A stretch of 64,000 nucleotides of DNA from Pseudovibrio sp. Alg231-02 (GCF_900143565.1 NZ_FREX01000001.1:1007068-1071067), one strand, 5' to 3'. Shown: positions 1 through 10,111, counted from the first letter of the stretch. Notes: generated by a model from the sequence alone, not told the origin. A program made the numbers and translations.

Positions 1-846
1 TATGACATGGAAGTCGGCGCGGGCACATCCCATCCATCAACAACACTGCGTTCGCTCGGACCTCGTCCATGGAAAGTGGCGTATGTCCAGCCATCTCGCC
101 GTCCTACCGATGGTCGCTATGGCGAAAATCCAATGCGCTTGCAGCACTACTATCAGTTTCAGGTTATGCTGAAGCCTTCTCCTGCGAACCTTCAGGAGCT
201 GTATCTGGCTTCCTTGCGTGCAATCGGCATTGATACAGAAATCCATGACATTCGCTTCGTTGAGGATGATTGGGAGAACCCGACACTTGGCGCATGGGGT
301 CTTGGTTGGGAATGCTGGTGTGACGGCATGGAAGTTTCTCAGTTCACATACTTCCAACAAGTAGCTGGTTTTGAATGTAAGCCAGTTGCTGGTGAGTTGA
401 CTTACGGTCTTGAGCGCATTGCCATGTATGTTCAGGGTGTCGACAATGTTTACGACTTGAACTTCAATGGCCTTGAAGGCGACGAGAAGGTCACGTATGG
501 CGATGTGTTCTTGCAGGCCGAGCAGGAATATTCCCGTCATAACTTCGAGCATTCCGACACTGAAATGCTGTTCCGCCACTTTGCGGATCATGAGCGCGAG
601 TGTAAGCGCCTGCTGGTAGCAAGCGCAGAAGCGATGGAGAAAGCTGGCGATGGCCTGCAGAAGGTTGTTATGCCTGCTTATGACCAAGCGCTTAAATGTT
701 CCCACGTGTTCAACCTGCTTGATGCGCGCGGTGTCATTTCCGTAACTGAGCGGCAGAGCTATATTCTGCGTGTGCGTGAACTTTCCAAAGCTTGTGGTGC
801 AGCCTTCCTGCAGACCGAAGCTGGTGGTGTGGGCTACAAAGGCTAG
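1..846 (+). CDS. glyQ: Glycine--tRNA ligase alpha subunit, 5'-truncated by window edge
   Basis: This is the alpha subunit of the bacterial alpha2beta2 glycyl-tRNA synthetase, which charges tRNA-Gly in the cytosol. The reading frame is open from base 1, and the first codons (Tyr-Asp-Met-Glu-Val-Gly-Ala-Gly) match the internal PYDMEVGAG motif of GlyQ. The true start therefore lies about 30 codons left of the window and the Met at base 7 is internal. The 281 visible residues contain family motifs such as [35 protein letters not shown] and [14 protein letters not shown]. The end ([18 protein letters not shown]) is a normal-looking C-terminus. A hairpin terminator follows directly, so glyQ seems to be transcribed apart from glyS, which is 2.7 kb downstream. 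Identification is near certain. Confidence 0.97.
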   Translation, partial: YDMEVGAGTSHPSTTLRSLGPRPWKVAYVQPSRRPTDGRYGENPMRLQHYYQFQVMLKPSPANLQELYLASLRAIGIDTEIHDIRFVEDDWENPTLGAWGLGWECWCDGMEVSQFTYFQQVAGFECKPVAGELTYGLERIAMYVQGVDNVYDLNFNGLEGDEKVTYGDVFLQAEQEYSRHNFEHSDTEMLFRHFADHERECKRLLVASAEAMEKAGDGLQKVVMPAYDQALKCSHVFNLLDARGVISVTERQSYILRVRELSKACGAAFLQTEAGGVGYKG

Positions 847-872
847 TCCCAGTCAACATGATGAATTCTTAG

Positions 873-904
873 TGCCGGGGCAGAAATGCCTCGGCATTTT
901 TTGT
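873..904 (+). terminator. Intrinsic terminator after glyQ
   Basis: Arms TGCCGGGGCA and TGCCTCGGCA pair with one G-U step around a GAAA loop and are followed by six T. It lies 30 bp past the glyQ stop and separates glyQ from the downstream GH3 gene. Confidence 0.85.
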
Positions 905-972
905 TGTCACTTCTCTGCCCTACGACTCCTTGAAAGATGCCTGCTGATAATCAGTAGGTTTTCAGGACTGCA

Positions 973-1009
973 ATCAAACGGATATTTTTAAAGCGATATC
1001 CTGTTTGAT
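973..1009. repeat. Imperfect inverted repeat upstream of the GH3 gene
   Basis: ATCAAACGGATAT is mirrored by ATATCCTGTTTGAT with one extra base in the second arm. It lies about 85 bp before the glycosidase start. It could be an operator for a local regulator or a 5' UTR hairpin; there is no T-run, so it is not a terminator. Confidence 0.4.
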
Positions 1010-1093
1010 TTGCAAATCACTCCCCCATTGCCAGCTGCCTGCGTATCTATGCGCTGATCCAAATTGGGGTGCATTCGCGGAGTTCTCTGTTCC

Positions 1094-3370
1094 ATGACTG
1101 TCGAAAGTACCGAAGCGCATGAAGATGGCACTGCAGCAGCCTCTTCCGTCCCTCCACCTGAGATGACTGCTCAACCTTCCTCCACGCAAAACCTGAGTGA
1201 TGAGCAGATCGCCAATGCGATTGTTTCGCGGTTGAGCCGTGATGACAAACTGGCCATGCGAGACGGTGATCAGGCCTTCTGGCCGGGCGTTCGGGAGATG
1301 ATGAAGAGCGGCTCTCAATCAGGTCCGTGGGCAGCGGGGGCGTTGCCAGAGCATCACTTGCCGGGTGTTCATTACACAGAAGGCTCACGCGGGATCGTGC
1401 TGAAGGGCGCCACAACGTTTCCTACAGTGATAGCAAGAGCGGCAACCTTTGACCCTGAGTTGGAAGAACGGATTGGCGCAATCATTGGATATGAGATGCG
1501 CGCCTTTGGTGGCACGTTGTTTGGGGGCGTGCCACTTAACCTGATGCGCCATCCGGCATGGGGACGAGCACAGGAATCTTATGGTGAAGACAGCTTCCTG
1601 ATCGGCGCAATGGGCTCAGCCCTCGTTCGCGGTGTTCAGCAACATGGCATGGCATGCATCAAAAACTTTGCTCTGGCATCCATGGAACACTCCAAGCTTT
1701 CCCTCAATGTTACAGTGGGACAGCGAGCACTCTATGAGGTGTATCTTCCTCACTTCAGGAAGGCGGTTGAGGCAGGTGCTGCGGCTGTCATGACGTCCTA
1801 CAGCTCCATCAATGGCGAGCTTTGCGGACACAACAAAGAGCTTCTCACCCAACTGCTGAAAACAGATTGGGGGTTTAAGGGGTTTGTGCTGAGTGACTTC
1901 CTGTTCGGCATACGCAATGCGAGGGAGGCTGCTCTTGCCGGCATGGATCTGGAGATGCCGTTCCAACTGCACTTTCACCAGCACCTGTCAGAGCTGATCG
2001 ATGATGGAGAGATCTCCGAGGCAGCATTGGATGACGCCTGTTACAGGCTTATTCTGCAACAGCTCAGAGTGCTGCGGAAAGGCCGTTATGAGAAGACCCG
2101 CGTTGGCTGCGCTGAATTTAGATCTGTTGCGCAGGAGGCCGCTGAGAAGTCGACTGTGCTCCTGAAGAACGAAGGTGGATTTCTACCTCTTAAGGACATT
2201 CAAAGTATTGGTGTTATTGGGCGTTTGGCGAGTGTCGCCAATACAGGCGACAAAGGAACGAGTGATACACAGCCGACACATATAACCACGCCGCTCGCAG
2301 GCCTTCGTTCCTACTACAAACACAAGATCGACATCTGGCAGGACAGAGGCCAGAACATCAATCGTGCCCTCCAGATCGCAAAACGAGCAGATGCAATTGT
2401 GCTGGTGGTTGGGAATGACCACAGCCGTGAAGGTGAATGGGTTTCCGCTGATCTGGCAGCACGCTTTCATGAAGTTCTTCCTCAACCTCGGAACCGCGAA
2501 GAAGCGAAGATTGCCTCTCAGTTTTTACGCGCATTTGGTGGTGGAGGTTCTGCGGGCAAACCTCAAGAGTCCGGAGGAGTTGAAGACGGTTATGGTTCCG
2601 GCGACAGGCAGAGCCTTCGTCTGCCTCCGCACGATGTCGAATTGATCAAGCAGGTCTGTGCCGCAAATTCCAACTGTGTCGTGGTTGTTATGGGGGGCGG
2701 CACTATTTTGATGAACGAATGGCAGGATAAGCCTGCTGCCATCTTGCTGCATTGGTATCCAGGGATGGAGGGAGGAACTGCACTTGCCCGCATTCTATCC
2801 GGCGAAGTCTCCCCCAGTGGCAAGCTGCCGTTTGTCATCCCAAGGCGAGAGAGTGACCTGCCTGACTTTGATCGCAATGCGCGTAAAGTGATCTATGACC
2901 TTTGGCATGGATACAGAAAACTGGACAAAGATGATGTTACACCAGCGTATCCATTCGGGTTTGGTCTGAGCTACTCTCAATTCCATTATTCGGAACTTGT
3001 TGTTACACCTCCTGATGAGCTCCTTACTGGTAGCATTGACGTTCAGTTCTCCATCGCCAATATCGGGCAGGTTGAGGCGGAAGACGTTTCGCAAGTTTAT
3101 ATTGCCCCTAAAGGGTCCGCAGTAGAACGCGCTAAACAGGAGCTGAAGGGCTTCCAGCGTCTTCGTATTCCAGCAGGTGAAAGCAGGCAGGTGACTGTCT
3201 CCATCCCGATTGAGGAGCTTGCGATATTTGATAGTGAACGCAACCAGATGGTGGTTGAGCGCATCGTCTACGAAGTGGTTGTGGGCAGCTCTAGTCAGGA
3301 TCCCAACAGCCTGCGACTGGAACTCGACCTGTTTGGTGAACTCAATGAAACTACTGAGGAACCTGCGTAG
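1094..3370 (+). CDS. Glycoside hydrolase family 3 protein (beta-glucosidase-like)
   Basis: This looks like a GH3 exo-acting beta-glycosidase of the BglX/beta-glucosidase type, 758 residues. The N-terminal TIM-barrel region contains the nucleophile context GFVLSDF, with Asp268 as the predicted nucleophile. The family KHFA motif is altered to KNFALAS. The C-terminal GH3 domain begins around AEKSTVLLKNEGGFLPL, and a fibronectin-III-like domain occupies roughly the last 120 residues. No signal peptide is visible, so a cytosolic enzyme acting on imported oligosaccharides is likely. The ATG at 1094 is preferred over an in-frame TTG at 1064 because GCGGAG lies upstream of it. The gene sits between glyQ and glyS, which are normally adjacent, so it looks like an insertion into that operon. 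The substrate cannot be told from sequence. Confidence 0.85.
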   Translation: MTVESTEAHEDGTAAASSVPPPEMTAQPSSTQNLSDEQIANAIVSRLSRDDKLAMRDGDQAFWPGVREMMKSGSQSGPWAAGALPEHHLPGVHYTEGSRGIVLKGATTFPTVIARAATFDPELEERIGAIIGYEMRAFGGTLFGGVPLNLMRHPAWGRAQESYGEDSFLIGAMGSALVRGVQQHGMACIKNFALASMEHSKLSLNVTVGQRALYEVYLPHFRKAVEAGAAAVMTSYSSINGELCGHNKELLTQLLKTDWGFKGFVLSDFLFGIRNAREAALAGMDLEMPFQLHFHQHLSELIDDGEISEAALDDACYRLILQQLRVLRKGRYEKTRVGCAEFRSVAQEAAEKSTVLLKNEGGFLPLKDIQSIGVIGRLASVANTGDKGTSDTQPTHITTPLAGLRSYYKHKIDIWQDRGQNINRALQIAKRADAIVLVVGNDHSREGEWVSADLAARFHEVLPQPRNREEAKIASQFLRAFGGGGSAGKPQESGGVEDGYGSGDRQSLRLPPHDVELIKQVCAANSNCVVVVMGGGTILMNEWQDKPAAILLHWYPGMEGGTALARILSGEVSPSGKLPFVIPRRESDLPDFDRNARKVIYDLWHGYRKLDKDDVTPAYPFGFGLSYSQFHYSELVVTPPDELLTGSIDVQFSIANIGQVEAEDVSQVYIAPKGSAVERAKQELKGFQRLRIPAGESRQVTVSIPIEELAIFDSERNQMVVERIVYEVVVGSSSQDPNSLRLELDLFGELNETTEEPA

Positions 3371-3575
3371 ACGGGCTTAGATTATCTCAGCACTACAAAG
3401 TCTGATGCAAGGCAGCTGTTCACACCCCTGTTGATTGGTTGTGCCCGGCTGATGTTTTTTGCTCAATTACGGTTCCGCGCTGCCTATTGGGGGTGACAAT
3501 GCCCTTGAGTATTGCTAGGCACTATCCACCTTAGAAATTCGCGATTGATTGACCAGTTAAAGGCGTCGTTCACCA

Positions 3576-5813
3576 ATGCCAGATCTTCTCCTCGAACTCT
3601 TTAGCGAGGAAATTCCTGCCCGCATGCAGCGTCGTGCGGCTGAGGATTTGAAATCCCTCCTGACCAATGCTCTTGTTGATGCAGGTGTAACCTATGAAGG
3701 CGCGAAGGCTTATGCCACTCCACGCCGCCTGACACTGCACATTGCTGGCTTGCTTGCAGGCTCCAAAGCAACCCGTGAAGAGCGGAAGGGCCCTCGCGTT
3801 GGCTCGCCTGAGAAAGCATTGGCCGGATTCCTGCGTGGCGCAGGCCTTTCTTCTATTGACGACGCTGAAATTCAAAATGACCCGAAAAAGGGTGATTTTT
3901 ACGTCGCTGTTATCGAAAAGCCAGGTCGGAAGACCGAGGATATTGTTGCTGACGTGATGCCAGACATCATTCGCAACTTCCCTTGGCCGAAATCTCAGCG
4001 CTGGGGTTCTGGCAGCTTGCGCTGGGTTCGCCCGCTGCACTCAATCGTTTGTACCTTTGGCCCAGAGACTGAAGAGCCAGAAGTTATTCCGTTTGAAGTT
4101 GATGGTATCAAATCAGGCCAGACCACCTATGGTCACCGCTTTATGGCACCTGAGGCAATCGAAGTGCGCCGTCTGGAAGACTATATGTCCAAGCTGGAAG
4201 CTGCCAAGGTTGTGCTTGATGCGGACCGCCGCAAAGACATCATCGATGTAGATGCGAAAAACGCGGCTATGGCGCTTGGTCTTGAACTGGTTGAAGATGC
4301 TGGCCTTCTTGACGAAGTATCCGGCCTCAACGAGTGGCCGACCGTGCTTATCGGTTCCTACGATGAGAGCTTCCTTCAGCTGCCTGACGAAGTCATTCAG
4401 CTCACCATTAAGGTGAACCAGAAGAACTTCGTGCTGAGCGATCCAGCAACATCTCGCCTCTCCAACAAGTTTGCATTGACTACAAATATCGTTGCAAAGG
4501 ATGGTGGTACCAAGATTATTGCTGGTAACGAAAAGGTTGTTTCTGCACGCCTTTCCGACGCCAAATTCTTTTGGGAAACGGACCTTAAGACCAAGCTGGA
4601 GAGCAACGTCTCCAAGCTGCAGGACATCGTGTTCCACGAGAAGCTCGGTACTGTAGCTGCCCGTGTTGATCGCCTTGAGCGTCTTGCTGCGGAAATCGCT
4701 CCACTTGTTGGTGCTGATATCGAGCAGACCAAGCGTGCTGCACGTCTTGCGAAAGCTGACCTCGTTTCTGCAATGGTTTTCGAGTTCCCTGAGCTGCAAG
4801 GCTTGATGGGTCGCTACTATGCAGAAGCACAGGGCGAAGATGCTGCTGTTTCTCAGGCGATTGAAGATCACTACAAGCCAGCTGGCGCGTCTGATGATGT
4901 ACCAGTATCACCTGTTTCCATCGCTGTTGCTTTGGCAGACAAACTGGACATTCTTGCTGGCTTCTGGGCAGTCGACGAGAAGCCAACTGGATCCAAAGAT
5001 CCATTTGCGCTGCGCCGTGCTGCTTTGGGTGTTATCCGCCTAGTGTTGGAGAACGACCTGCGCCTGCCACTGCGTGATGTTCTGGTTCAGAGCCTGCGCC
5101 GCAACCTTGCAGACATTGCAGCTGCACGCGGTGAAAGTGCGCTCTCCGATCTTCCATTCATCGGCAAAGGCAAAACCGGCGAAGGCGTTGTTAAAGACAT
5201 CTTCTCCATGGTTTCCAAAGCAGCTGACGTGGTGCTGGCAAACGTTTCCGACAAGATCCCTGAGACCTCTCTGGAATCAGGTCTGATTGATGATCTGCTC
5301 AGCTTCTTCGCAGACCGCATGAAGGTGGTTCTGAAAGACAAAGGCGTGCGTCATGATCTGGTTGACGCGGTTCTGGCTCGTGGTGGTCAGGATGATATCA
5401 ATCTGATCGTGAAGCAGGCAGAAGCTCTTGCTGGATTGCTGGGCAGCGAAGACGGCGTCAACCTGCTGGCAGGTTACAAGCGTGCTGCAAACATTCTGCG
5501 TGCGGAAGAGAAGAAGGACGGCAAGGCCTTTACGGGCAAGCCTGATGCTGCTCTGCTGGAAGAACAGGCAGAAAAAGACCTGGCAGCTGCGCTGGATAGC
5601 GTTCTGGTTGAAATCAAACCGTTGCTTGATGCTGCTGACTTCTCCGCTGCAATGGCTGCTCTTGCCAAACTGCGCGGCCCAGTTGACGGCTTCTTTGACG
5701 ACATCCACGTGAATGCTGAAAAGCCGGAGGTTCGCGAGAACCGACTGAAGATCCTGTCTGAAATTCGTGCAGCTGTTCATCAGGTCGCTGATTTCTCAAA
5801 GATCGCTGGCTAA
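3576..5813 (+). CDS. glyS: Glycine--tRNA ligase beta subunit
   Basis: This is the beta subunit of tetrameric glycyl-tRNA synthetase, 745 residues, which supplies tRNA-binding and structural domains to GlyQ. The N-terminus [18 protein letters not shown] and the segments [22 protein letters not shown] and FFWETDL are characteristic. The C-terminal part has an HD-like region ([29 protein letters not shown]) and an anticodon-binding-type domain rich in Ala and Leu. Length is slightly above the usual 690-700 because of an Ala/Lys/Asp-rich insertion near residues 630-670. The start is the ATG at 3576; the preceding Shine-Dalgarno is weak. It is separated from glyQ by the GH3 gene and is followed by a strong terminator. 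Confidence 0.97.
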   Translation: MPDLLLELFSEEIPARMQRRAAEDLKSLLTNALVDAGVTYEGAKAYATPRRLTLHIAGLLAGSKATREERKGPRVGSPEKALAGFLRGAGLSSIDDAEIQNDPKKGDFYVAVIEKPGRKTEDIVADVMPDIIRNFPWPKSQRWGSGSLRWVRPLHSIVCTFGPETEEPEVIPFEVDGIKSGQTTYGHRFMAPEAIEVRRLEDYMSKLEAAKVVLDADRRKDIIDVDAKNAAMALGLELVEDAGLLDEVSGLNEWPTVLIGSYDESFLQLPDEVIQLTIKVNQKNFVLSDPATSRLSNKFALTTNIVAKDGGTKIIAGNEKVVSARLSDAKFFWETDLKTKLESNVSKLQDIVFHEKLGTVAARVDRLERLAAEIAPLVGADIEQTKRAARLAKADLVSAMVFEFPELQGLMGRYYAEAQGEDAAVSQAIEDHYKPAGASDDVPVSPVSIAVALADKLDILAGFWAVDEKPTGSKDPFALRRAALGVIRLVLENDLRLPLRDVLVQSLRRNLADIAAARGESALSDLPFIGKGKTGEGVVKDIFSMVSKAADVVLANVSDKIPETSLESGLIDDLLSFFADRMKVVLKDKGVRHDLVDAVLARGGQDDINLIVKQAEALAGLLGSEDGVNLLAGYKRAANILRAEEKKDGKAFTGKPDAALLEEQAEKDLAAALDSVLVEIKPLLDAADFSAAMAALAKLRGPVDGFFDDIHVNAEKPEVRENRLKILSEIRAAVHQVADFSKIAG

Positions 5814-5835
5814 GCTAACACCATAAGACACTTTA

Positions 5836-5870
5836 AAGCCCGGAACTTTGCTGAGTTTCCGGGCTTTTTA
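5836..5870 (+). terminator. Intrinsic terminator after glyS
   Basis: AAGCCCGGAA and TTCCGGGCTT form a perfect stem followed by TTTTT. It lies 23 bp past glyS and immediately before the convergent end of the LysR gene. Confidence 0.9.
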
Positions 5871-5875
5871 TTTGA

Positions 5876-6787
5876 TTAGACTTTGACAGCTTTTTCGTAT
5901 TCAACCGCTGTTTGTGCGATTTCTTCTTTCAGCCAATCCCGAAGCTTGCGAACACTAGGACTGCGCAAGGCCCCTTCCCTGCAGATGAACCAGTAGGATC
6001 GCCCTGTTGAACAGCGGTGACCGAACGGAATCTTCAACTGACCCTGCTTCACAGCATTGGCGACCAGCGTATCCCAGCCCAAGAACACGCCGTGGCCTGC
6101 AATTGCAGCATCCATGCAGAGCGATGCGTTGGAGAAGCCATGACCTCTTGGAAGCTGGCTTTCTTTGAGACCAAACGGGGCCAGCCAGTCGCTCCAACGG
6201 TAATAGGAGTTATAGTCGCGGATGATCACTTCATTCAGAAGATCCCGTGGCTCTTTGAGGCGTTCCGCGATCTCAGGAGAGCAGACCGGATAGATGAAGT
6301 GCTCACACAGGCGCTCTGAGTAAACATCATCAGGTGCTCGTTTATGGACGCGGACACAGGCGTCTACATCGGAGTGATTGAGGTTTACCAACTGGTCGTT
6401 GGCATCCAGCCTGAGGTTGATGTCCGGATTGGCTTTCATGAAGCTGCTCAGGCGCCAGACCAGCCATTTCTCAGCCAACAGCGGAGCTACAGATAGAAAG
6501 AGGCTTTCTTCTCTGTCCCGGTCTGCCAATGCGACAGCCTCTGAGATTTGCTTCAGGCCCGATGTGAGCTCGTGACAAATCTCGGCACCAAGGCTTGTCA
6601 GCTTCAATCCGCCTGTCTCTCGAGTGAACAGCGGGCGGCCCAGCTGATGCTCGGTTTTGTGCAGTTGCTGGCTGACGGCGCCGGACGTAATGCCCAACTC
6701 TTCAGCCGCATTTTTCAGGGAGCCCAGGCGCCCGACAGCTTCAACAACGCGAAGGCCAGCGAGGCTGACTTGATTGAGATTTTTCAT
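5876..6787 (-). CDS. LysR-family transcriptional regulator (GcvA-like)
   Basis: A 303-residue LysR-type DNA-binding regulator. The N-terminal winged helix-turn-helix covers about residues 5-65 (LAGLRVVEAVGRLGSLKNAAEELGITSGAVSQQLHKTEHQLGRPLFTR) and is followed by a periplasmic-binding-protein-like effector domain to the end. The HTH and the ending resemble GcvA-type regulators, but the target is unknown. It is divergent from a 56-codon ORF, and the 16-bp palindrome CTAAACCGGGGTTTAG lies between them. This suggests the regulator controls that small gene, itself, or both. It is not next to the gcv operon, which in this window carries its own riboswitch. Confidence 0.92.
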   Translation of the reverse strand: MKNLNQVSLAGLRVVEAVGRLGSLKNAAEELGITSGAVSQQLHKTEHQLGRPLFTRETGGLKLTSLGAEICHELTSGLKQISEAVALADRDREESLFLSVAPLLAEKWLVWRLSSFMKANPDINLRLDANDQLVNLNHSDVDACVRVHKRAPDDVYSERLCEHFIYPVCSPEIAERLKEPRDLLNEVIIRDYNSYYRWSDWLAPFGLKESQLPRGHGFSNASLCMDAAIAGHGVFLGWDTLVANAVKQGQLKIPFGHRCSTGRSYWFICREGALRSPSVRKLRDWLKEEIAQTAVEYEKAVKV

Positions 6788-6811
6788 CGAGGACAGTTCC
6801 GAGCAGTAAAT

Positions 6812-6827
6812 CTAAACCGGGGTTTAG
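6812..6827. promoter_or_regulatory. Palindromic operator candidate between LysR gene and small ORF
   Basis: CTAAACCGGGGTTTAG is a perfect 7-bp inverted repeat around GG and contains a T-N11-A core as expected for LysR-type sites. It is 25 bp upstream of the LysR start and about 70 bp upstream of the divergent small ORF. Function is inferred from position and symmetry. Confidence 0.6.
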
Positions 6828-6895
6828 TTATTCCAGATAGCACTTGCAATGCAATTGACGCATTGTCGCTCCATCAAGTCACAAAGGAAATGACA

Positions 6896-7066
6896 ATGAA
6901 AAATCTTTTTAAAGATCTGTTGCGCGGCAAATCCCCCAGAAAGACCAAAGCAGCTGCAGGCTCAAAGCCTTATTGTGCTGACCCACTTTCACACCCTGCT
7001 CTTCAGCGGATGGATACGCGCGAAATTGGTGATGTTTACATCAACCCAGAAAAAACGCTGCCTTAA
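6896..7066 (+). CDS. Small conserved-looking protein (56 aa), divergent from LysR gene
   Basis: A 56-residue ORF starting MKNLFKDLLRGK, with a basic N-terminal third and a C-terminal segment DPLSHPALQRMDTREIGDVYI. The second half recalls short alphaproteobacterial proteins found beside LysR genes, with a DUF1127-like flavour, but I cannot assign a family firmly. Start 6896 is chosen because AAGGAAA precedes it at a suitable distance; an in-frame ATG at 6890 is too close to that site. The stop codon falls in the loop of an intrinsic terminator, which supports a real short transcript. The lone Cys and absence of a signal peptide suggest a cytosolic protein. Function is unknown. Confidence 0.65.
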   Translation: MKNLFKDLLRGKSPRKTKAAAGSKPYCADPLSHPALQRMDTREIGDVYINPEKTLP

Positions 7067-7080
7067 GAGCAGCGTTTTTT
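7051..7080. terminator. Terminator overlapping the end of the small ORF, possibly bidirectional
   Basis: AAAAACGCTGC and GCAGCGTTTTTT form a perfect stem around a 7-nt loop that contains the small ORF's stop codon. A-runs and T-runs on both sides allow termination of the convergent Mpo1-like gene as well. Confidence 0.85.
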
Positions 7081-7090
7081 ATTTTGTCCC

Positions 7091-7585
7091 TCAATACGGG
7101 ATGCCAATCTTTTTAAAAATGAAATGCATGAGCCAGGCAGGTCCAACCAACAGGAACTGCAGATCTTTAAAGAAAGACGGCTTTTTCCCCTCAATATGAT
7201 GGCCGATAAACTGGCCGACCCAAGCAATCACAAACACTGCCAATGCTGTCTGCCAGAGTGGGATGCCAAGCCCAAACTGCTGATAAGTCATGTTAATCCA
7301 GATCATCAATGCTGAGAAAACGGCCATGCCGATTGCCAGCGTGATGGACAATGACAGGTAGTAGATGATCGATAGCCCCAGGCCGATCGTGCACCAGTTC
7401 AGCCACGGTGAGATGTTCGACAACCCGATCGGTGTTGGAACAGACCACAGCAGTGCGGTTACCGTCCAGAAAATGACCGGCACACAGATCCAGTGAATGG
7501 CTTTGTTTTTGTGATTTTGGTGGCTTTCGCCGTACTCGCCCAGCAGGCGATCAATGCGACGCCCGGTTGCTTCTGAAAAGCTCAT
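7091..7585 (-). CDS. Mpo1-like (DUF962) integral membrane protein
   Basis: A 164-residue protein of the DUF962/Mpo1 family. In yeast, Mpo1 is an Fe(II)-dependent dioxygenase acting in alpha-oxidation of 2-hydroxy fatty acids from phytosphingosine; bacterial members are mostly uncharacterised. About four hydrophobic segments are visible (near residues 32-50, 65-85, 85-105 and 113-130). The conserved His positions lie in SHQNHKNKAIHW near the N-terminus and QFIGHHIEGKKPSF near the C-terminus. Length is normal for the family. It sits alone between convergent genes, 120 bp downstream of maeB in the same orientation but beyond the maeB terminator. Family assignment is fairly sure; the bacterial substrate is unknown. 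Confidence 0.85.
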   Translation of the reverse strand: MSFSEATGRRIDRLLGEYGESHQNHKNKAIHWICVPVIFWTVTALLWSVPTPIGLSNISPWLNWCTIGLGLSIIYYLSLSITLAIGMAVFSALMIWINMTYQQFGLGIPLWQTALAVFVIAWVGQFIGHHIEGKKPSFFKDLQFLLVGPAWLMHFIFKKIGIPY

Positions 7586-7663
7586 ACTACCCTCCCCGTA
7601 ATATCAAGCGGTATCAATGCAATCAGCATGCCGTAAGGGGAAGGTATTTTCAAGCTGACAAAA

Positions 7664-7697
7664 CTTCGGCGGGCATATTAACCAGTGCCCGCCGAAG
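7664..7697 (-). terminator. Intrinsic terminator after maeB
   Basis: CTTCGGCGGGCA and TGCCCGCCGAAG form a perfect 12-bp stem with a 10-nt loop. On the minus strand it is followed by TTTTG. It lies 9 bp beyond the maeB stop codon. Confidence 0.9.
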
Positions 7698-7705
7698 GAG
7701 TTGTT

Positions 7706-10030
7706 TTAGCTATGTGGTGCCAGGCAAACGCCTGCATTCTGCTTACGACATTGTGCATCAACAGCTGAAAGTGCTGTCATATTTACGATGCCGCGTGAGG
7801 TCACGGATGGCGTGATGATGTGAGCGGTTTTCTTCGCGCCCAGCAAAATTGGACCAACATGAAGCGCGTCTGTCATTGCCTTGATGAGGTTCAATGCGAT
7901 GTTGGAGGCGTCCAGAGTTGGGAACACCAGCAGGTTGGCAGGACCGGAGATATGCGCATCTGGCATGTAGCGTTTCAGGATTTCCGGCTTCAACGCAGCA
8001 TCACCATGCATTTCACCTTCAGCTTCCAGCTCTGGCAGCTGTTTCCAAACCATCTGCAGGGCTTCCCGCATCTTGTTGGAGGTTTCTGACGGACGGGAGC
8101 CGAAGTTGGAGTGGGACAGCAGCGCAACACGCGGTGTGATGCCGAAGCGCTTGATCTGCTCAGACGCCAGATGTGTTATCTCTGCGATCTCTTCAGCAGA
8201 TGGACACTCAGTGACATAAGTATCTGCAAGGAAGTACGCGCCGCTGGAGTTGATCAGCAGTGAGAGCGTTGAGAAATCCGTTACACCTTCGGAACAACCA
8301 ATGATGTTGTTGATGTCACGCAGATGCTTGTCAAAGCGGCCTTCGAGGCCTGTGATCAGCGCATCAGCTTCTTCTCTATGCAACGCCAGTGCACCAATGA
8401 CAGTGGAGTTTGTACGCACCATCGTTCTGGCAGCTTCCGGCGTTACGCCTTTACGGCCAACCAGTTGCACCAGTGTATCAACATAGGAACGGTAGCGTGG
8501 ATCGTCTTCCGGGTTCACAAACTCAAAATCTGTGCCCGGGCGAATGCGCAGGCCGAAGCGCTCACAGCGGTTTTCCAGAACCTGCGGACGACCAATGAGG
8601 ATTGGTGTTGCGAGGCCCTCTTCCAGCACCACCTGAGCGGCGCGCAGCACACGTTCGTCTTCACCATCAGCGTAGATAACGCGCTGCTTATCTGCCTTTG
8701 CCTGTGCAATGATTGGCTTCATCACCATACCGGAGCGGAACACGAAGCGGTTCAGCTTATCCATGTAGGCGTCGAAGTCTTCGATCGGGCGGGTTGCGAT
8801 GCCAGTTTCCATGGCAGCTTTTGCAACAGCAGGAGCAATGCGCAGGATCAAGCGGTTATCGAACGGGGATGGAATGAGGTAGTTCGGGCCGAATGTGTGG
8901 GTGACACCGCCGTAGGCTTTGGCCACCACATCGGTTGGTTCTTCCCGTGCCAGAGCAGCAATTGCCTCAACAGCAGCCAGCTTCATTTCTTCGTTGATGG
9001 CCGTTGCTCCAACATCCAGAGCACCGCGGAAGATGTATGGGAAGCAGAGGACGTTATTCACCTGGTTCGGGTAATCCGAACGGCCTGTACACATGACCAC
9101 ATCGTCACGAACAGCCAGTGCATCTTCCGGCATAATTTCCGGGTTCGGGTTGGCAAGGCCCATCACCAAGGGGCGTTTTGCCATCTTGGCGACCATCTCC
9201 GGCTTCAGCACACCAGCTGCTGACAAGCCGATGAAGACGTCAGCGCCTTCGATGATATCATCCAGCGTGCGCTTGTCGGTTTTCTGCGCGAACACGGATT
9301 TCCATTCATCCATAAGGGCTTCGCGGCCCTCATAAACAACGCCCTCAATGTCAGAAACCCAGATATTCTCACGCTTTACACCGGAGGACACCAGCAGGTT
9401 AAGACAGGCCAGCGCTGCAGCGCCCGCACCGGAAGCAACGACTTTAATCTCATCCAGCTTTTTACCGGAGAGCTCCATGCCATTGCGCACCGCAGCTGAC
9501 ACGATGATCGCGGTACCGTGCTGATCATCATGGAAAACCGGGATATTCATTCTTTCGCGCAGGCGTTTCTCGATCTGGAAACACTCTGGCGCTTTAATGT
9601 CTTCCAGGTTGATGCCGCCGAAGGTTGGCTCCAAAACGCCAACTGCATCAACGAACTTATCAACGTTGGTCTCGTCGACTTCGATGTCGAATACATCAAT
9701 GCCAGCGAACTTTTTGAAGAGGACAGCCTTACCTTCCATCACCGGCTTGGATGCCAGAGGACCAATCGCGCCTAAACCCAGAACCGCGGTACCATTGGAG
9801 ATGACACCAACAAGGTTTTGACGTGCGGTATAGTCAGCCGCTTTTGACTCATCCTTATGGATTGCCAAACACGGAGCTGCCACGCCCGGAGAATAGGCAA
9901 GCGCCAAATCTCGCTGGTTCCCCAATGGCTTAGTTGCCTGAATTTCCAATTTACCCGCGCGCGGATACTCATGGTAAAAGAGCGCTTGTTCATCGAGTTC
10001 GCCGGAGGTAGGGCGTTTTTTGTCCGTCAT
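7706..10030 (-). CDS. maeB: NADP-dependent malic enzyme, MaeB type
   Basis: A 774-residue hybrid malic enzyme that decarboxylates malate to pyruvate with NADP reduction, linking the TCA cycle to pyruvate and NADPH supply. The N-terminal half (to about residue 430) is the malic enzyme domain, with [17 protein letters not shown], the dinucleotide-binding region [17 protein letters not shown], and the metal/substrate segment [11 protein letters not shown]. The C-terminal 330 residues are the phosphotransacetylase-like domain, usually regulatory and not catalytic, typical of MaeB. The start [23 protein letters not shown] matches the family N-terminus. The gene is monocistronic, with a strong terminator after it and a separate unit upstream. 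Confidence 0.96.
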   Translation of the reverse strand: MTDKKRPTSGELDEQALFYHEYPRAGKLEIQATKPLGNQRDLALAYSPGVAAPCLAIHKDESKAADYTARQNLVGVISNGTAVLGLGAIGPLASKPVMEGKAVLFKKFAGIDVFDIEVDETNVDKFVDAVGVLEPTFGGINLEDIKAPECFQIEKRLRERMNIPVFHDDQHGTAIIVSAAVRNGMELSGKKLDEIKVVASGAGAAALACLNLLVSSGVKRENIWVSDIEGVVYEGREALMDEWKSVFAQKTDKRTLDDIIEGADVFIGLSAAGVLKPEMVAKMAKRPLVMGLANPNPEIMPEDALAVRDDVVMCTGRSDYPNQVNNVLCFPYIFRGALDVGATAINEEMKLAAVEAIAALAREEPTDVVAKAYGGVTHTFGPNYLIPSPFDNRLILRIAPAVAKAAMETGIATRPIEDFDAYMDKLNRFVFRSGMVMKPIIAQAKADKQRVIYADGEDERVLRAAQVVLEEGLATPILIGRPQVLENRCERFGLRIRPGTDFEFVNPEDDPRYRSYVDTLVQLVGRKGVTPEAARTMVRTNSTVIGALALHREEADALITGLEGRFDKHLRDINNIIGCSEGVTDFSTLSLLINSSGAYFLADTYVTECPSAEEIAEITHLASEQIKRFGITPRVALLSHSNFGSRPSETSNKMREALQMVWKQLPELEAEGEMHGDAALKPEILKRYMPDAHISGPANLLVFPTLDASNIALNLIKAMTDALHVGPILLGAKKTAHIITPSVTSRGIVNMTALSAVDAQCRKQNAGVCLAPHS

Positions 10031-10111
10031 CGTCTATTCTTGCCTGACCGAGTGAATGAGCGGCTCGCCACCGGGAATCACTATGACTTCCGGTTCAGAT
10101 GTCGCAGTTTT

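Noticed and set aside
37-705. Minus-strand open frame of 222 codons over glyQ
   Set aside because: It lies antisense to the conserved GlyQ sequence, has shadow composition and no ribosome-binding site.
5876-6787. Calling the LysR regulator GcvA and assigning it to the gcv operon
   Set aside because: The similarity is only family-level, the gene is 30 kb from gcvT, and that operon already has a glycine riboswitch.
7586-7663. Possible short ORF between the Mpo1-like gene and the maeB terminator
   Set aside because: Too short, no start signal; it reads through the terminator stem.
8324-9223. Plus-strand open frame of 299 codons inside maeB
   Set aside because: Antisense shadow of the malic enzyme gene; Cys/His-rich composition with no family features.
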